Notes: generated by a model from the sequence alone, not told the origin. A stretch of DNA of 51,614 nt from Oceanobacillus caeni (GCF_019037185.1 NZ_JAHHXM010000024.1:1-51614), one strand, 5' to 3'. Counted from the stretch's first letter, positions 25,039 to 34,241 are shown. Made by a program: numbers and translations.

Positions 25039-25572
25039 TTATTTTTCAAACGGTCCAATTTTAAACAACAGTTCCTCTTCATGTTCTAAACTTGGAAAGT
25101 CATCCGAAGTAAAATAATCACTAATTACCCAATTTGTCTCAAACTTTCTTGCAAGGCCTAAGAATAAACGCTTTGAAGGAGTATTTGACGGTGATACGGT
25201 CGCTTCAACATAGTGAACATTTTCACTTGTATCACGGTCAAGTAACTGTAACAACATCTTTGTTGCCAATCCATTTCCCCGTTCAGATTCATGAACTGCA
25301 ACCTGCCAAATAAACAACGTATCTTCCTTTTCTGGATGAATAAATCCAGAAATAAAACCAACGACTTTTTGTGCACCTTTTCTTACCACTACAATAGAAG
25401 TATCGGAAAAAATCTCACACCACATTAAATAGCTATAAGAAGAATTGAGATCTAAATTTCCAGTATGTTTAACAAGCTCCCAAACAGAAGCCCCGTCATC
25501 TTTATTCGGCTTACGGAAATGGTATTCCGTGGTCTTTATATTCAATCTATCCACTACTTCTGAAATATTAAT
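25039..25572 (-). CDS. ectA: L-2,4-diaminobutyrate acetyltransferase, probable non-canonical start
   Basis: 177 residues if read from ATT at 25572. GNAT domain: IWQVAVHESERGNGLATKML (about 82-101) with the acetyl-CoA loop, and VEATVSPSNTPSKRLFLGLA (about 115-134). It acetylates diaminobutyrate. The frame has no ATG before the domain. A perfect GGAGG (25584-25580) sits seven bases before ATT at 25572. The only other starts are TTG at 25644, without a ribosome site, and GTG at 25554, too far from GGAGG. So ATT initiation, as known for infC, or a sequence error is indicated. First gene of ectABC. Confidence 0.88.
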   Translation of the reverse strand: MNISEVVDRLNIKTTEYHFRKPNKDDGASVWELVKHTGNLDLNSSYSYLMWCEIFSDTSIVVVRKGAQKVVGFISGFIHPEKEDTLFIWQVAVHESERGNGLATKMLLQLLDRDTSENVHYVEATVSPSNTPSKRLFLGLARKFETNWVISDYFTSDDFPSLEHEEELLFKIGPFEK

Positions 25573-25770
25573 GATTTCACCTCCGAGAAAATTTTTATTA
25601 TTCAATACGTTAATTAGCTTAAATGGTAAAAAATGTTTCGTCAAAATAGATAAAATTGGATAAGATGTGTTTAAACATCATGCGCTACCATTCATAAACA
25701 ATACATGCCAAAACCTATTAAATACTAAGCTATAGTGTCAAATAATATGTTTTTTAAATAATCCTGTATA

Positions 25771-25820
25771 ATCAAAAACTAGCAATCCCTTATGGGGCAA
25801 GGGATTGCTAGTTTTTGATA
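25771..25820 (-). terminator. Strong terminator of the rocB-like gene
   Basis: CAAAAACTAGCAATCCCTT and AAGGGATTGCTAGTTTTTG form a perfect 19-base stem. The gene's TAG stop (25810-25808) is within it. Confidence 0.9.
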
Positions 25821-27451
25821 TTTACTTTATCTTCGTCAATACTTTTTTCATTTATGATCATTTTAATCATGTCTTCCAATAAAACCGGAGTTTCTACAAA
25901 GGCATTTTGTATATGCAAACGTTCCGAACGTTTATGTGGATCTTTGCCGAAAGGACCGACATTTAATACAGGAGCTTGCAGTTTTTGCATATCTTCAAAG
26001 GGGATAGAATACGTATCTCCCCAAACCGGTGTATTCTCTTCAAATGCACTCCACCCTTCCTTAGGACCGTTATAATTAACATAACTTAAATCACAAATAC
26101 CATTAAAGTAATGGATTTGACTAATCGTCAGTTGATATTTTTCCTTTGCCCTCTGTATGATATATTCGGAGCATTTCTTGACTAATGGATGATTAGACGA
26201 ATTAACTGCCGGATAATACGGAGGAGCAAGTAATACAACAATAGCCGGTGCCAACTCTTGACAATGAATCATCAATCGATCCGTCATACGAAGTGATTTT
26301 TCCCGGTCATCCCATTCCTCGTGATAATAAATATCAGATTTAATATCTTTAATGAATTCGGTACCAAACCTTTTCTCGGCATATTGTAATAAATCTTTAT
26401 ATTTAATAACTTTTACTTCGCCAATGGGCTCAGTTTCATTAGCTTTACATATATTTTTATAATCGTTATTACATTTTTTTGCCGCTTGTTTCGCTACTTG
26501 CTCGAACAGTTCGAAAACTTCTGATGCATTTTTTCTAAATACAAAAATATTATATAGTGCGGAAGAACGATAAGGGGTTTGAGTGGAATATAAAAGCCTT
26601 AAATCCGTTTGTTGTAAAGTTATTGGCAGAGGAGTTTTTTCATTGAACACCGTTTCTTGAAAACTAGCATTCCATTCCATTTCTCTCGTTAAATAAGAAC
26701 TTATAAACGGTGAGGTCATCCCTTTTAATGATTCGCCTGCATGTGTCTCTTTCCCATAGAATAATGCAGCCGCTAATATTTTCCCAATGGAACCTGTGTA
26801 AAAATAGTGATGATCGTTATTTGGATTCTGGGAAAATACCGGTTCACTATTTAAAAACAAACTGTATGTTAAATGATGTTTCCTTTGTATCTCGATTAGT
26901 TTCGGAACCGCATGGCGCATCCCAGATGAATTTACTTCCTCATCAGGTACAGTAAGCAACAATAGATTAATTGGCCAACTTTCTACACTTGCTTTTTCAA
27001 TTATACGCATATGCATCACAAGTCCCATCTTCATATCCATGGTGCCCCGTCCAAATAAATATTCACCAGATTCAATATCGTGAATAACCTCATTAGGTAA
27101 ATGATCCGTTCGTTCTTTCCAAACCTTCGTTAATTCCTCCGGTTGTGTTGCAAGCGGTTCATCATCTCCATATTCTTCCGTATTTACCGTATCAAAATGA
27201 CTAATGAAGCAAATCGTCTTTTTCGCTTTTGGATGTTTATAAAGTGCAGTTAGAAATTTTCTTCGTAGGTCAGCATCATGCAATTTAAGATATTCCGGAT
27301 TTTTTTGAAAATAAGTCAAATCCTGTAGCTTTGCTTGTAATTTAATAGGAAACTGTCTTTCCCCTTCTGACAATGTCATACTTTTCCAACTAACAAGCTC
27401 CGCTAACAAACTCCGTAATTCTTCTGGTGTCTGCCATTTCATATTCTCCAT
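25808..27451 (-). CDS. RocB-like M20-family peptidase
   Basis: 547 residues. Metal-site motifs of the M20 zinc peptidases: FISHFDTVN (about 83), GRGTMDMKMG (about 133) and TVPDEEVNSSG (about 168). The overall length and order match Bacillus RocB (arginine utilisation), a protein of uncertain reaction. Start at ATG 27451, with AGGAGG 12 bases upstream; ATG at 27442 is an alternative. It is not in a roc operon here: neighbours are ectABC and dpaA, so an arginine role cannot be assumed. Confidence 0.85.
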   Translation of the reverse strand: MENMKWQTPEELRSLLAELVSWKSMTLSEGERQFPIKLQAKLQDLTYFQKNPEYLKLHDADLRRKFLTALYKHPKAKKTICFISHFDTVNTEEYGDDEPLATQPEELTKVWKERTDHLPNEVIHDIESGEYLFGRGTMDMKMGLVMHMRIIEKASVESWPINLLLLTVPDEEVNSSGMRHAVPKLIEIQRKHHLTYSLFLNSEPVFSQNPNNDHHYFYTGSIGKILAAALFYGKETHAGESLKGMTSPFISSYLTREMEWNASFQETVFNEKTPLPITLQQTDLRLLYSTQTPYRSSALYNIFVFRKNASEVFELFEQVAKQAAKKCNNDYKNICKANETEPIGEVKVIKYKDLLQYAEKRFGTEFIKDIKSDIYYHEEWDDREKSLRMTDRLMIHCQELAPAIVVLLAPPYYPAVNSSNHPLVKKCSEYIIQRAKEKYQLTISQIHYFNGICDLSYVNYNGPKEGWSAFEENTPVWGDTYSIPFEDMQKLQAPVLNVGPFGKDPHKRSERLHIQNAFVETPVLLEDMIKMIINEKSIDEDKVNIKN

Positions 27452-27638
27452 CTCTCATTCATTCCTCCTATCCAAAAGGAAACAATCTATTCTTACCATA
27501 TTATATTCATTCCATTATAATTTTGTCATAAGACAAGATAGAAAAAGATAAAATGGAAAAAGTGATACTTATTCAGTCGATTTTCTTTTATCTTCTACCT
27601 GAGTTAATACTTAACGGAGACAGATTATTATTTTAAGA

Positions 27639-27755
27639 TATAAAGAAGACTTCCATCATTGGGGTTTTTCCCTCAGGCAGTTGATCTCCCACCTGCCTTC
27701 TTTGTTTCCCCAGAAGCTTGCAGGTGGTAGTTTTATTGCCTGTTTAGGTGGGAAA
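27639..27755 (+). repeat. Dispersed folded repeat, copy E
   Basis: ATAAAGAAGACTTCCATCA left end, shortened hairpin 1, then GGCAGT...CCACCTGCCTTCT/AGAAGCTTGCAGGTGG and TTGCCTGTTTAGGTGGGA. The stem CCACCTGC/GCAGGTGG changes both partners relative to other copies, so base pairing is kept. It lies between divergent rocB-like and dpaA genes, 39 bases before the dpaA start; no other feature is seen in 27452-27638. Confidence 0.85.
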
Positions 27756-27793
27756 TATAAATTCTTTTAGACTAAAGAAAGGTGAGGATACAT

Positions 27794-28666
27794 TTGAAAT
27801 CTGGCTTAAACATTCTTATCTTAGGTGGCGATAACCGCTACCTAGAAGTAATAAATATATTAGCTTCGAATAATATGAATATATTTTTAAATGGATTTAA
27901 CAAATTATCTTTCGAGGATCCATCTATCCATAATCTAGAAACATCAGAAATTGATTTTAGTATCATGGATGCGATTTTACTCCCCGCATCCGGAACAGAT
28001 AAAGATGGTGAAATAGAAGCTACATATTCTAATACATCGATTAGATTAACAGAAAAACAATTACAACAAACACCTGACCATTGTACGATTTATACTGGAA
28101 TATCCAACGACTTTTTAGATAAAATAACGCACTCAAGTAATCGAAAAATGGTTCGTTTATTTGCTCGTAACGATATTGCCATCTATAATTCAATCCCTAC
28201 CGCTGAAGCTACATTAAAAATCGCAATAGAAGAAACAGATGTAACGATACACGGATCTGAAGTTCTCGTAATAGGTTTTGGGAGAGTTGGAATAACGGTA
28301 GCTCGCCTTTTTGCAGCATTAGGAGCGAAAGTAACGGTTGCTGCCAGAAAGTCGGAACATTTTGCTCGCATAGCGGAAATGGGGTTAAAATCCATTGAGA
28401 CCAGTAGGGTAGAAAATATCGTAACGAATATGGATATTTGCATTAATACGGTTCCCCATTCCATCATCGGTCCAAAAATCATAGATCAAATGAAATCCTC
28501 CTCCCTCATCATTGATCTTGCATCCAAGCCAGGTGGAACAGATTTTGATTATGCTAATGAAAAAGGGATTAAAGCCATTCATGCATTGGGGTTACCTGGA
28601 AAGACTGCGCCAAGAACGGCAGGAGAAATAATTGGCGGGGTTTTTTTAGAACTATTGCAAGCTTAG
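27794..28666 (+). CDS. dpaA: Dipicolinate synthase subunit A
   Basis: 290 residues from TTG at 27794, with AGGTGAGG six bases upstream; the GTG at 27782 lies inside that ribosome site. Closely follows SpoVFA: LNILILGGDNRYLEV start, IYTGISN (about 101), FARNDIAIYNSIPTAE (about 122-137), Rossmann GFGRVG (about 158), INTVPHSIIG (about 217) and LASKPGGTDF (about 240). With DpaB it makes dipicolinic acid from dihydrodipicolinate in the mother cell. The dpaB gene, normally next, is absent from this window. Confidence 0.93.
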   Translation: MKSGLNILILGGDNRYLEVINILASNNMNIFLNGFNKLSFEDPSIHNLETSEIDFSIMDAILLPASGTDKDGEIEATYSNTSIRLTEKQLQQTPDHCTIYTGISNDFLDKITHSSNRKMVRLFARNDIAIYNSIPTAEATLKIAIEETDVTIHGSEVLVIGFGRVGITVARLFAALGAKVTVAARKSEHFARIAEMGLKSIETSRVENIVTNMDICINTVPHSIIGPKIIDQMKSSSLIIDLASKPGGTDFDYANEKGIKAIHALGLPGKTAPRTAGEIIGGVFLELLQA

Positions 28667-28949
28667 GAAAAACTTGACTTAGTGAATTCCTTTATTGCAC
28701 TTATGCAGATCTTTACGTAGAGGCAAGTAATCGGATCCCCACAATGGGAGGAATCTAGAAGTTCCTTCCCACAACAAATGCTCACTTCTTAACAATTGGC
28801 TTTATTTACCAGCTATGCAATGTCCCATTTGATAATACTGCAAAAAGACATCAATCCCTCTTGTTTACTGGATTCATCACAAAATTCAAATATAATATTA
28901 ATTACCTTTTTTATATCTGCCCCAAAAAATACATAGCTTATTGAACTTT
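28667..28949. other. Intergenic stretch with no supported gene
   Basis: TTGCACTTATGCAGATCTTTACG (28695 on) is vaguely like the spacer of the dispersed repeat (CGCACTTATCG...TTTACGGG) and may be a very decayed copy. Nothing else is seen. Confidence 0.3.
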
Positions 28950-28978
28950 TTGTGAAATTTATCTCAAACCATTGTAAA
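28950..28978 (+). promoter_or_regulatory. Candidate promoter of qoxABCD, overlapping a Rex-like half site
   Basis: TTGTGA (28950), 17 bases, TGTAAA. The -35 box is part of TTGTGAAATTTATCTCAAA, whose first half matches the Rex operator TTGTGAA while the second half is poor. Tentative. Confidence 0.35.
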
Positions 28979-29065
28979 TAGCTTTCTGTAATACTAGTAT
29001 ATTTAATGCCAGTAAGTGATAAATCTAGAAAAAAATAATGGATAACTCGAGAAAGGGGTACCTAC

Positions 29066-29956
29066 ATGAAATTAAAATGGGCTTTATTATCGTTAGTTTT
29101 CACTATGGCGTTAGTGTTAACTGGATGTGAGCCACTATTAGTCTTAAATCCACAAGGGCCACAAGCAGAAACACAAGCTAATGTTATATGGATATCTATT
29201 GCTACAATGGCCATCATTCTTATAATTGTTCTAGCAATTTTAATTACTGTGTTAGTTAAATATCGCGCATCCAAGCAGAGTGATGACTATGAACCTCCGC
29301 ATATTAAGGGTAATCCTATTGTCGAAGGAATTATCGTTGGTTTTCCAATTTTAATTATTATCTTCTTAGGTATCGTTTCCGTTAACTCTGTATATAAAGT
29401 TGAGGCGACACCTGAGGGTTATGAAGACCAAGAACCATTAGTAATTTATGCTTCCTCATCTAACTGGAAATGGCACTTTAGCTATCCAGAGGAAGACATT
29501 GAAACAGTAAATGCTGTGTTTATTCCAGAAGATAGACCTATCGAATTTAAACTTTACTCATATGGTCCAATCACAAGTTTTTGGATTCCACAACTTGCTG
29601 GTCAAAAATATGCAATGGCTGATATGGTTACAACCTTACATTTAGCTGCGGATCAACCAGGTGATTACATGGGACGTAATGCAAACTTTAGTGGAGAAGG
29701 ATTTGCAGAAAATATATTTGATGTAACTGTTTTAACACAAAAGGATTTTGATAAATGGGTGGACGACATCCATAATACAGCTGAACCTATTACAGAGAAA
29801 GAGTTTAATAAACTATTAGAACCCGGACATTTAGGTAAACTCTTCTACACAGGTACACATTTAGATTTCTCACCTGCACCTGAAGGAGAGCATGCTGGAC
29901 ATAATCACGGTGATGCATCTGAACATGAGGATCACTTAGAACACAGTCATCATTAA
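29066..29956 (+). CDS. qoxA: aa3-type menaquinol oxidase subunit II
   Basis: 296 residues. Lipoprotein signal with LVLTGC (Cys21), two membrane helices (about 37-60 and 82-102), then the cupredoxin domain (WKWHFSYPEED about 134; PITSFWIPQLAG about 169). The CuA cysteines of cytochrome c oxidases are absent, as expected for a quinol oxidase. Histidine-rich tail (HAGHNHGDASEHEDHLEHSHH, in part). First gene of qoxABCD; GGGGTACC upstream of ATG. Confidence 0.95.
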   Translation: MKLKWALLSLVFTMALVLTGCEPLLVLNPQGPQAETQANVIWISIATMAIILIIVLAILITVLVKYRASKQSDDYEPPHIKGNPIVEGIIVGFPILIIIFLGIVSVNSVYKVEATPEGYEDQEPLVIYASSSNWKWHFSYPEEDIETVNAVFIPEDRPIEFKLYSYGPITSFWIPQLAGQKYAMADMVTTLHLAADQPGDYMGRNANFSGEGFAENIFDVTVLTQKDFDKWVDDIHNTAEPITEKEFNKLLEPGHLGKLFYTGTHLDFSPAPEGEHAGHNHGDASEHEDHLEHSHH

Positions 29957-30011
29957 TTCTCTATGAAACATCATGATTTTCAATTAAAGATTCTCGAAAG
30001 GAGATAAAAGC

Positions 30012-31961
30012 ATGGAATTCTTTGAAAGATTTGCCATTCCTCATCCAAGTCCATTGATTTATGCATCAATGGTAGCAATTGGATTAGTATCCATTGCTAT
30101 AATAGTTGGGATAACTTACTTTAAAAAATGGGGATATTTATGGAATGAATGGTTGACTACTGTAGACCATAAGAAAATTGGAATTATGTACATCATTTCA
30201 GCATTACTAATGTTATTCCGTGGTGGTGCAGATGCAATTATGATGCGTCTTCAAACAGCTGTACCTGAAAATTCATTTTTAGACGCACAACATTATAACG
30301 AAGTATTTACAACACATGGGGTTGTAATGATCATGTTTATGGCTATGCCATTTATTATCGGTTTAATGAACTTTATCGTGCCATTACAAATTGGTGCGCG
30401 CGATGTAGCATTTCCTAGATTAAATGCCATTAGCTTCTGGCTATTCTTTTTCGGTGCTATGTTATTTAATCTGTCCTTTGTTGTTGGTGGATCACCAGAT
30501 GCAGGTTGGACAAACTACTATCCACTAGCAAGTAATGAATTTAGTCCTTCTGTAGGGGTTAACTACTATAACTGGGCACTGCAAATTTCAGGTATCGGTA
30601 CATTAATGACTGGTATTAACTTTATAGCAACCATTCTAAAAATGAGAGCACCTGGAATGAAGTTAATGAAAATGCCAATGTTCACATGGGCAAGTCTTTT
30701 AACTAACGTTATTATCGTATTTGCTTTCCCTGTATTAACCATTGCACTAGTTATGGGGACTTTCGATAGACAATTTGGCACACACTTCTTTACAAGTATG
30801 AATGGCGGAATGGATATGATGTGGGCCAACCTATTTTGGGTTTGGGGCCACCCTGAGGTATACATTCTAATTTTACCGGCATTCGGTATTTATAGTGAAA
30901 TAATTTCTACGTTCTCACAACGTAATTTATACGGATATAAATCTATGGTTTGGTCTATGGTTCTTATTTCCTTATTTTCATTTACGGTTTGGCTTCACCA
31001 TTTCTTTACAATGGGCCAAAATGCGTTTACAAATAGTATATTCTCTATTACTACTATTGCCATTGCGATTCCTACAGGGATTAAGATCTTTAACTGGCTA
31101 TTAACGATGCGTAAAGGAAAAATCAGATTTACCGTACCAATGCTCTATTCGATAGCCTTCATTCCCCTATTTACAATAGGTGGGGCTACAGGGGTTATGC
31201 TTGGTATGGCAAGTGCTGACTACCAATATCATAATACGATGTTTTTAGTTGCACACTTCCACAATGTTATTATTCCTGGTGTTGTATTTGCTGTACTAGC
31301 AGGATTCACTTATTGGTGGCCAAAAATGTTTGGTTTTATGTTAAATGAAAAAATTGGTAAATGGGCTTTCTGGTTCCTTTCAATTGGTTTCTGTTTAGCA
31401 TTCTTCCCAATGTATATAACTGGTCTTAATGGGCAAGCACGTCGTATGTACACATACTCAGAAGCAACTGGATTCGGACCATTAAACTTGCTTTCCTTCT
31501 TCGGGGCAGGACTAATGGCAATCGCTTTTGTACTAATTGTATACAATGTGTACTACAGTTTCCGTCATTCACCAAGAAATGTTGGAGATGATCCATGGAA
31601 TGCACGTTCATTAGAATGGGCAACCCATAATCCAGTACCTGAATATAACTTTGCCGTTGCACCAGAAGTAAAATCTTCTGAAGCCTTATGGGATCAAAAG
31701 AAACATGGTCATAAGCTATTTAATAAAGAATATGAAGAAATTCATATGCCAAATAAGAGCGGCGTTCCATTCATTATGGGAGTATTATTCTTTATATTTG
31801 GCTTTTCATTTATTTTTGCAATTTGGTTAGGCGTCATCCTCTCTGCTATTGGAATATTTGCATGTATGATATACCGTACATTCGAGCAAGATCATGGATT
31901 TCATATATCTGTGAAGGAAATAAAAGAGACGGAAGAAAAATTTGGAGGTGCTGATAAATGA
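30012..31961 (+). CDS. qoxB: aa3-type menaquinol oxidase subunit I
   Basis: 649 residues, the Bacillus subtilis QoxB length. Haem-copper core: low-spin haem His in FTTHGVVM (about 98), CuB His and the cross-linked Tyr in VWGHPEVYIL (about 277), the CuB pair in WLHHFFT (about 326), and haem ligands in VAHFHNVI (about 412). It reduces O2 to water and pumps protons. Its stop overlaps the qoxC start (ATGA). Confidence 0.97.
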   Translation: MEFFERFAIPHPSPLIYASMVAIGLVSIAIIVGITYFKKWGYLWNEWLTTVDHKKIGIMYIISALLMLFRGGADAIMMRLQTAVPENSFLDAQHYNEVFTTHGVVMIMFMAMPFIIGLMNFIVPLQIGARDVAFPRLNAISFWLFFFGAMLFNLSFVVGGSPDAGWTNYYPLASNEFSPSVGVNYYNWALQISGIGTLMTGINFIATILKMRAPGMKLMKMPMFTWASLLTNVIIVFAFPVLTIALVMGTFDRQFGTHFFTSMNGGMDMMWANLFWVWGHPEVYILILPAFGIYSEIISTFSQRNLYGYKSMVWSMVLISLFSFTVWLHHFFTMGQNAFTNSIFSITTIAIAIPTGIKIFNWLLTMRKGKIRFTVPMLYSIAFIPLFTIGGATGVMLGMASADYQYHNTMFLVAHFHNVIIPGVVFAVLAGFTYWWPKMFGFMLNEKIGKWAFWFLSIGFCLAFFPMYITGLNGQARRMYTYSEATGFGPLNLLSFFGAGLMAIAFVLIVYNVYYSFRHSPRNVGDDPWNARSLEWATHNPVPEYNFAVAPEVKSSEALWDQKKHGHKLFNKEYEEIHMPNKSGVPFIMGVLFFIFGFSFIFAIWLGVILSAIGIFACMIYRTFEQDHGFHISVKEIKETEEKFGGADK

Positions 31962-32554
31962 AATTAGATCACTCACAGCCTCTAGAATACAGTACCGATC
32001 AAAATCGTTTAAATATCCTAGGCTTTTGGATATTCCTAGGTGCTGAAATTATGCTATTCGCAACACTTTTTACATCCTACTTCGTTTATGAGGATCGTAT
32101 AGGAAGTGGACCATCTGGTGCTGATATTTTTGAAATTACACCAGTATTAATTGAAACTATCATTCTTCTAACAAGTAGTTTTACAATTGGTCTTGCCATT
32201 CATGCAATGCGCATTAATCGCACAAAAGCAATGACTGTATTTTTAGGAATTACGCTTCTTCTTGGAGCTGCATTCCTGGCAACAGAAATCTATGAATTTA
32301 ATCATTATTATCATATTGGGGCAACGTTACAAACTAGTGGGTTTACCGGAATACTACTCACTACGCTTGGTACTCATGGAGCCCACGTTACGTTAGGTTT
32401 ATTCTGGGGTGCGATGATTTTAATACAAATTATGAAACGTGGATTAACGCCACAAATAGCAAATAAATCATTCATATTCTCCTTATATTGGCATTTCTTA
32501 GATGTAGTCTGGATCTTTATTTTCAGCTTCATCTACTTGAAAGGAATGATGTAA
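31958..32554 (+). CDS. qoxC: aa3-type menaquinol oxidase subunit III
   Basis: 198 residues with five membrane helices. Conserved FLGAEIMLFATLF (about 27) with the family Glu, THGAHVTLGLFWG (about 134) and SLYWHFLDVVWIFIF (about 171). Overlaps qoxB by four bases and is followed by qoxD after one base. Confidence 0.96.
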   Translation: MKLDHSQPLEYSTDQNRLNILGFWIFLGAEIMLFATLFTSYFVYEDRIGSGPSGADIFEITPVLIETIILLTSSFTIGLAIHAMRINRTKAMTVFLGITLLLGAAFLATEIYEFNHYYHIGATLQTSGFTGILLTTLGTHGAHVTLGLFWGAMILIQIMKRGLTPQIANKSFIFSLYWHFLDVVWIFIFSFIYLKGMM

Positions 32555-32555
32555 G

Positions 32556-32843
32556 ATGAAAGAATTATTTCCTATGAAACAAGTAAATGGTTTTATATTC
32601 TCTATGCTACTTACGGTGATCGCACTCAGCGTTTACTTCTTAGATATGTCGTATAGCGTAGCTCTAACTATATTACTTGTAACAGCATTCATTCAAGCAG
32701 GTGTTCAATTAGTATTATTTATGCATGCCGGTGAAAGTGAGGATAAGACCTCCATATACACTACTACGTTTTATGCACTAAGCATTGCATTATTTACTGT
32801 TTTTGGTTCCTTATTAGCAATGATTTGGGGCTACATGTTTTAA
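32556..32843 (+). CDS. qoxD: aa3-type menaquinol oxidase subunit IV
   Basis: 95 residues, three membrane helices, starting MKELFPMKQVNGFIFS and with AGVQLVLFMHAGE (about 47), typical of small subunit IV. Last gene of the operon, followed by a terminator. Confidence 0.94.
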   Translation: MKELFPMKQVNGFIFSMLLTVIALSVYFLDMSYSVALTILLVTAFIQAGVQLVLFMHAGESEDKTSIYTTTFYALSIALFTVFGSLLAMIWGYMF

Positions 32844-32848
32844 GGCAT

Positions 32849-32883
32849 TTAAAGACCATCCAGAAAATGGATGGTCTTTTTAT
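32849..32883. terminator. Bidirectional terminator after qoxD
   Basis: AAAGACCATCCA-GAAAA-TGGATGGTCTTT with T tail; also ends the convergent small membrane-protein gene. Confidence 0.9.
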
Positions 32884-33098
32884 ATTCCGCTTCTTTTTCT
32901 TTTTAACATTTCCTCTGTTGAAACAAGGAATATGCTCATGATAAAAATAAAAACTCCTCCCATTACCGTGCCATACCCTATTCCAACCACATCTGAGTAA
33001 CCGTTTACAAAACCATATAGAAATAAAAGTGTCCCAATTGTAATTAAGGACCCACAAATAACCTTTGCCGCACTGAGTAATCGTAAATTAGATTTCAT
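32880..33098 (-). CDS. Small two-helix membrane protein (72 aa)
   Basis: Two hydrophobic helices (about 9-29 and 38-60) and a basic C-terminal tail KRKRSGI. Strong ribosome site AAAGGAGGG before the ATG and a near-consensus SigA promoter at 33122-33150, so it should be expressed in growing cells. No family recognised. Confidence 0.8.
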   Translation of the reverse strand: MKSNLRLLSAAKVICGSLITIGTLLFLYGFVNGYSDVVGIGYGTVMGGVFIFIMSIFLVSTEEMLKRKRSGI

Positions 33099-33121
33099 AA
33101 TCTAATCCCTCCTTTTCCTTT

Positions 33122-33150
33122 ATTATCCTATTTGTTCACACTTTTGTCAA
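33122..33150 (-). promoter_or_regulatory. Near-consensus SigA promoter for the 72-aa membrane protein
   Basis: Minus strand TTGACA (33150-33145), 17 bases, GATAAT (33127-33122), with a leader of about 18 bases to the AAAGGAGGG-preceded ATG. Confidence 0.75.
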
Positions 33151-33283
33151 ATGTTTATTAATATTTTATGATACTTTAAAATAATTGTTGACATTTAATT
33201 TATTACCCTGATTAATTAATCCGTAAACATTACCCGTAGACAATAGGCGAAATTCCAATTTCCTACCCTACCATTCATACGCT

Positions 33284-33418
33284 TCATTCAGTTCTGTTTT
33301 GTTGATTTTCTTTATTCCTTGTCACTGTAATTGCTCTATCAATATCAAGGTGTGGTTTACCACGTAATGCATGATTTACAAAAATATTCATTGATTCTTC
33401 TTTGCTGTCTTTAGACAT
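33284..33418 (-). CDS. Small hydrophilic protein (44 aa)
   Basis: ATG at 33418 with GGAGGGA five bases upstream; ends TGA at 33284. Sequence MSKDSKEESMNIFVNHALRG continues KPHLDIDRAITVTRNKENQQ NRTE. Charged, no membrane segment or cysteine. Ribosome site and amino-acid content favour a real gene; no family recognised. It is transcribed towards the membrane-protein gene. Confidence 0.65.
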   Translation of the reverse strand: MSKDSKEESMNIFVNHALRGKPHLDIDRAITVTRNKENQQNRTE

Positions 33419-33449
33419 ATCCTTCCCTCCACATCACAATAATCAGTCC

Positions 33450-33768
33450 TTCCTAGTCTGTACTAATATTTTCATATTCAAACACTGGATCCGGGCTTTT
33501 GTTCCTCCGACTCCCCTTGCACTATTTCTTATAAACCCGTCTATCCTTTTTGACTGCTGATATTTCGGTGACGATTGCCGATGGTTTTTCTTATAAAACC
33601 ATGAATACTCCCATCACTTAATCTCCTACAAAATTTGATGTAAGGGTTTCTTGGGTACCAAAACAAAATGTATGTTCCTATAACTATTATCAAAAAAGGA
33701 AGTGAAATACAAAGGATAAAACCGTCAGTTCACTAGTCTGAACTAGTATTTCCATATTTAAAAACAAT
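33450..33768. repeat. Degenerate direct repeats bounding a gene-free segment
   Basis: AGTCTGTACTAATATTTTCATATTCAAACA at 33454 (quoted in part as AGTCTGTACTAATATTTTCA) recurs at 33735 as AGTCTGAACTAGTATTTCCA. The DNA between (GGATCCGGGCTTTTGTTCCT, GACGATTGCCGATGG) is richer in G and C and has no supported gene. It may be a small decayed element. Confidence 0.4.
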
Positions 33769-33844
33769 CCTTCTAAACCAAGAATTGAACCATTGATTTT
33801 AAACGATTATATAGACAATCACATAGTCATTTAATGAATATACA

Positions 33845-33853
33845 CATAGTATA
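33845..33853 (+). promoter_or_regulatory. SigK-like -10 box before cotW
   Basis: CATAGTATA fits CATANNNTA, 31 bases before the ATG. No AC at the ideal -35 spacing. Confidence 0.45.
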
Positions 33854-33883
33854 AAGTGAAACTGTTCAAGGAAAGTGGGTGAA

Positions 33884-34096
33884 ATGTCTATGGGTGATTC
33901 ATCAAAAAATTTTAAAATGCCACAAAAAGTAGTAGAGGTAATGATTGATAATATATTTAGAAAAAATGACATTAAAAAGGAAGAAATTAAGAAAAATATA
34001 TCGGAAGAACAAAAAATAATGATCAAAGAAATGATTGAAGACTTAAAACAACAGGTTGAACAATTTAATAAGAAGAATGATGAAACAAAAGAATAG
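33884..34096 (+). CDS. cotW: CotW-like spore crust/coat protein
   Basis: 70 residues from ATG at 33884 (AAGGAAAG upstream); the frame opens at GTG 33875. Lysine/glutamate-rich helix with MIDNIFRKNDIKKEEIKKN then SEEQKIMIKEMIEDLKQQ, which parallels the CotW core (NIFSKHG...KK.SDEEKEML...VKDLQ) of Bacillus subtilis, here without its basic C-terminal extension. CotW takes part in the spore crust with CotX, CotY and CotZ. A CotX-type gene pair lies 1.8 kb downstream, separated by an intron remnant. Assignment from remembered similarity. Confidence 0.65.
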   Translation: MSMGDSSKNFKMPQKVVEVMIDNIFRKNDIKKEEIKKNISEEQKIMIKEMIEDLKQQVEQFNKKNDETKE

Positions 34097-34203
34097 CACA
34101 ATAGGTCTATGAGTGCCTATTTGAGTTTTTTGTTTATGGTATGGATCCTAAATGAAATAAATGAGTTGCATGTTGCAAGGAAATCATGAGTTAAATGACA
34201 GAA

Positions 34204-34241
34204 TATCTCAAGTGTGAATGTTCACTTGGGATATTTTTTTG
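34204..34241 (+). terminator. Terminator
   Basis: ATCTCAAGTG-TGAATGTT-CACTTGGGAT followed by T7, downstream of cotW. Confidence 0.85.

Noticed and set aside
33188-33216. Plus-strand TTGACA-17-ATTAAT as a promoter for cotW
   Set aside because: The next plus-strand gene is almost 700 bases away and the -10 is weak; a SigK-like box is closer.
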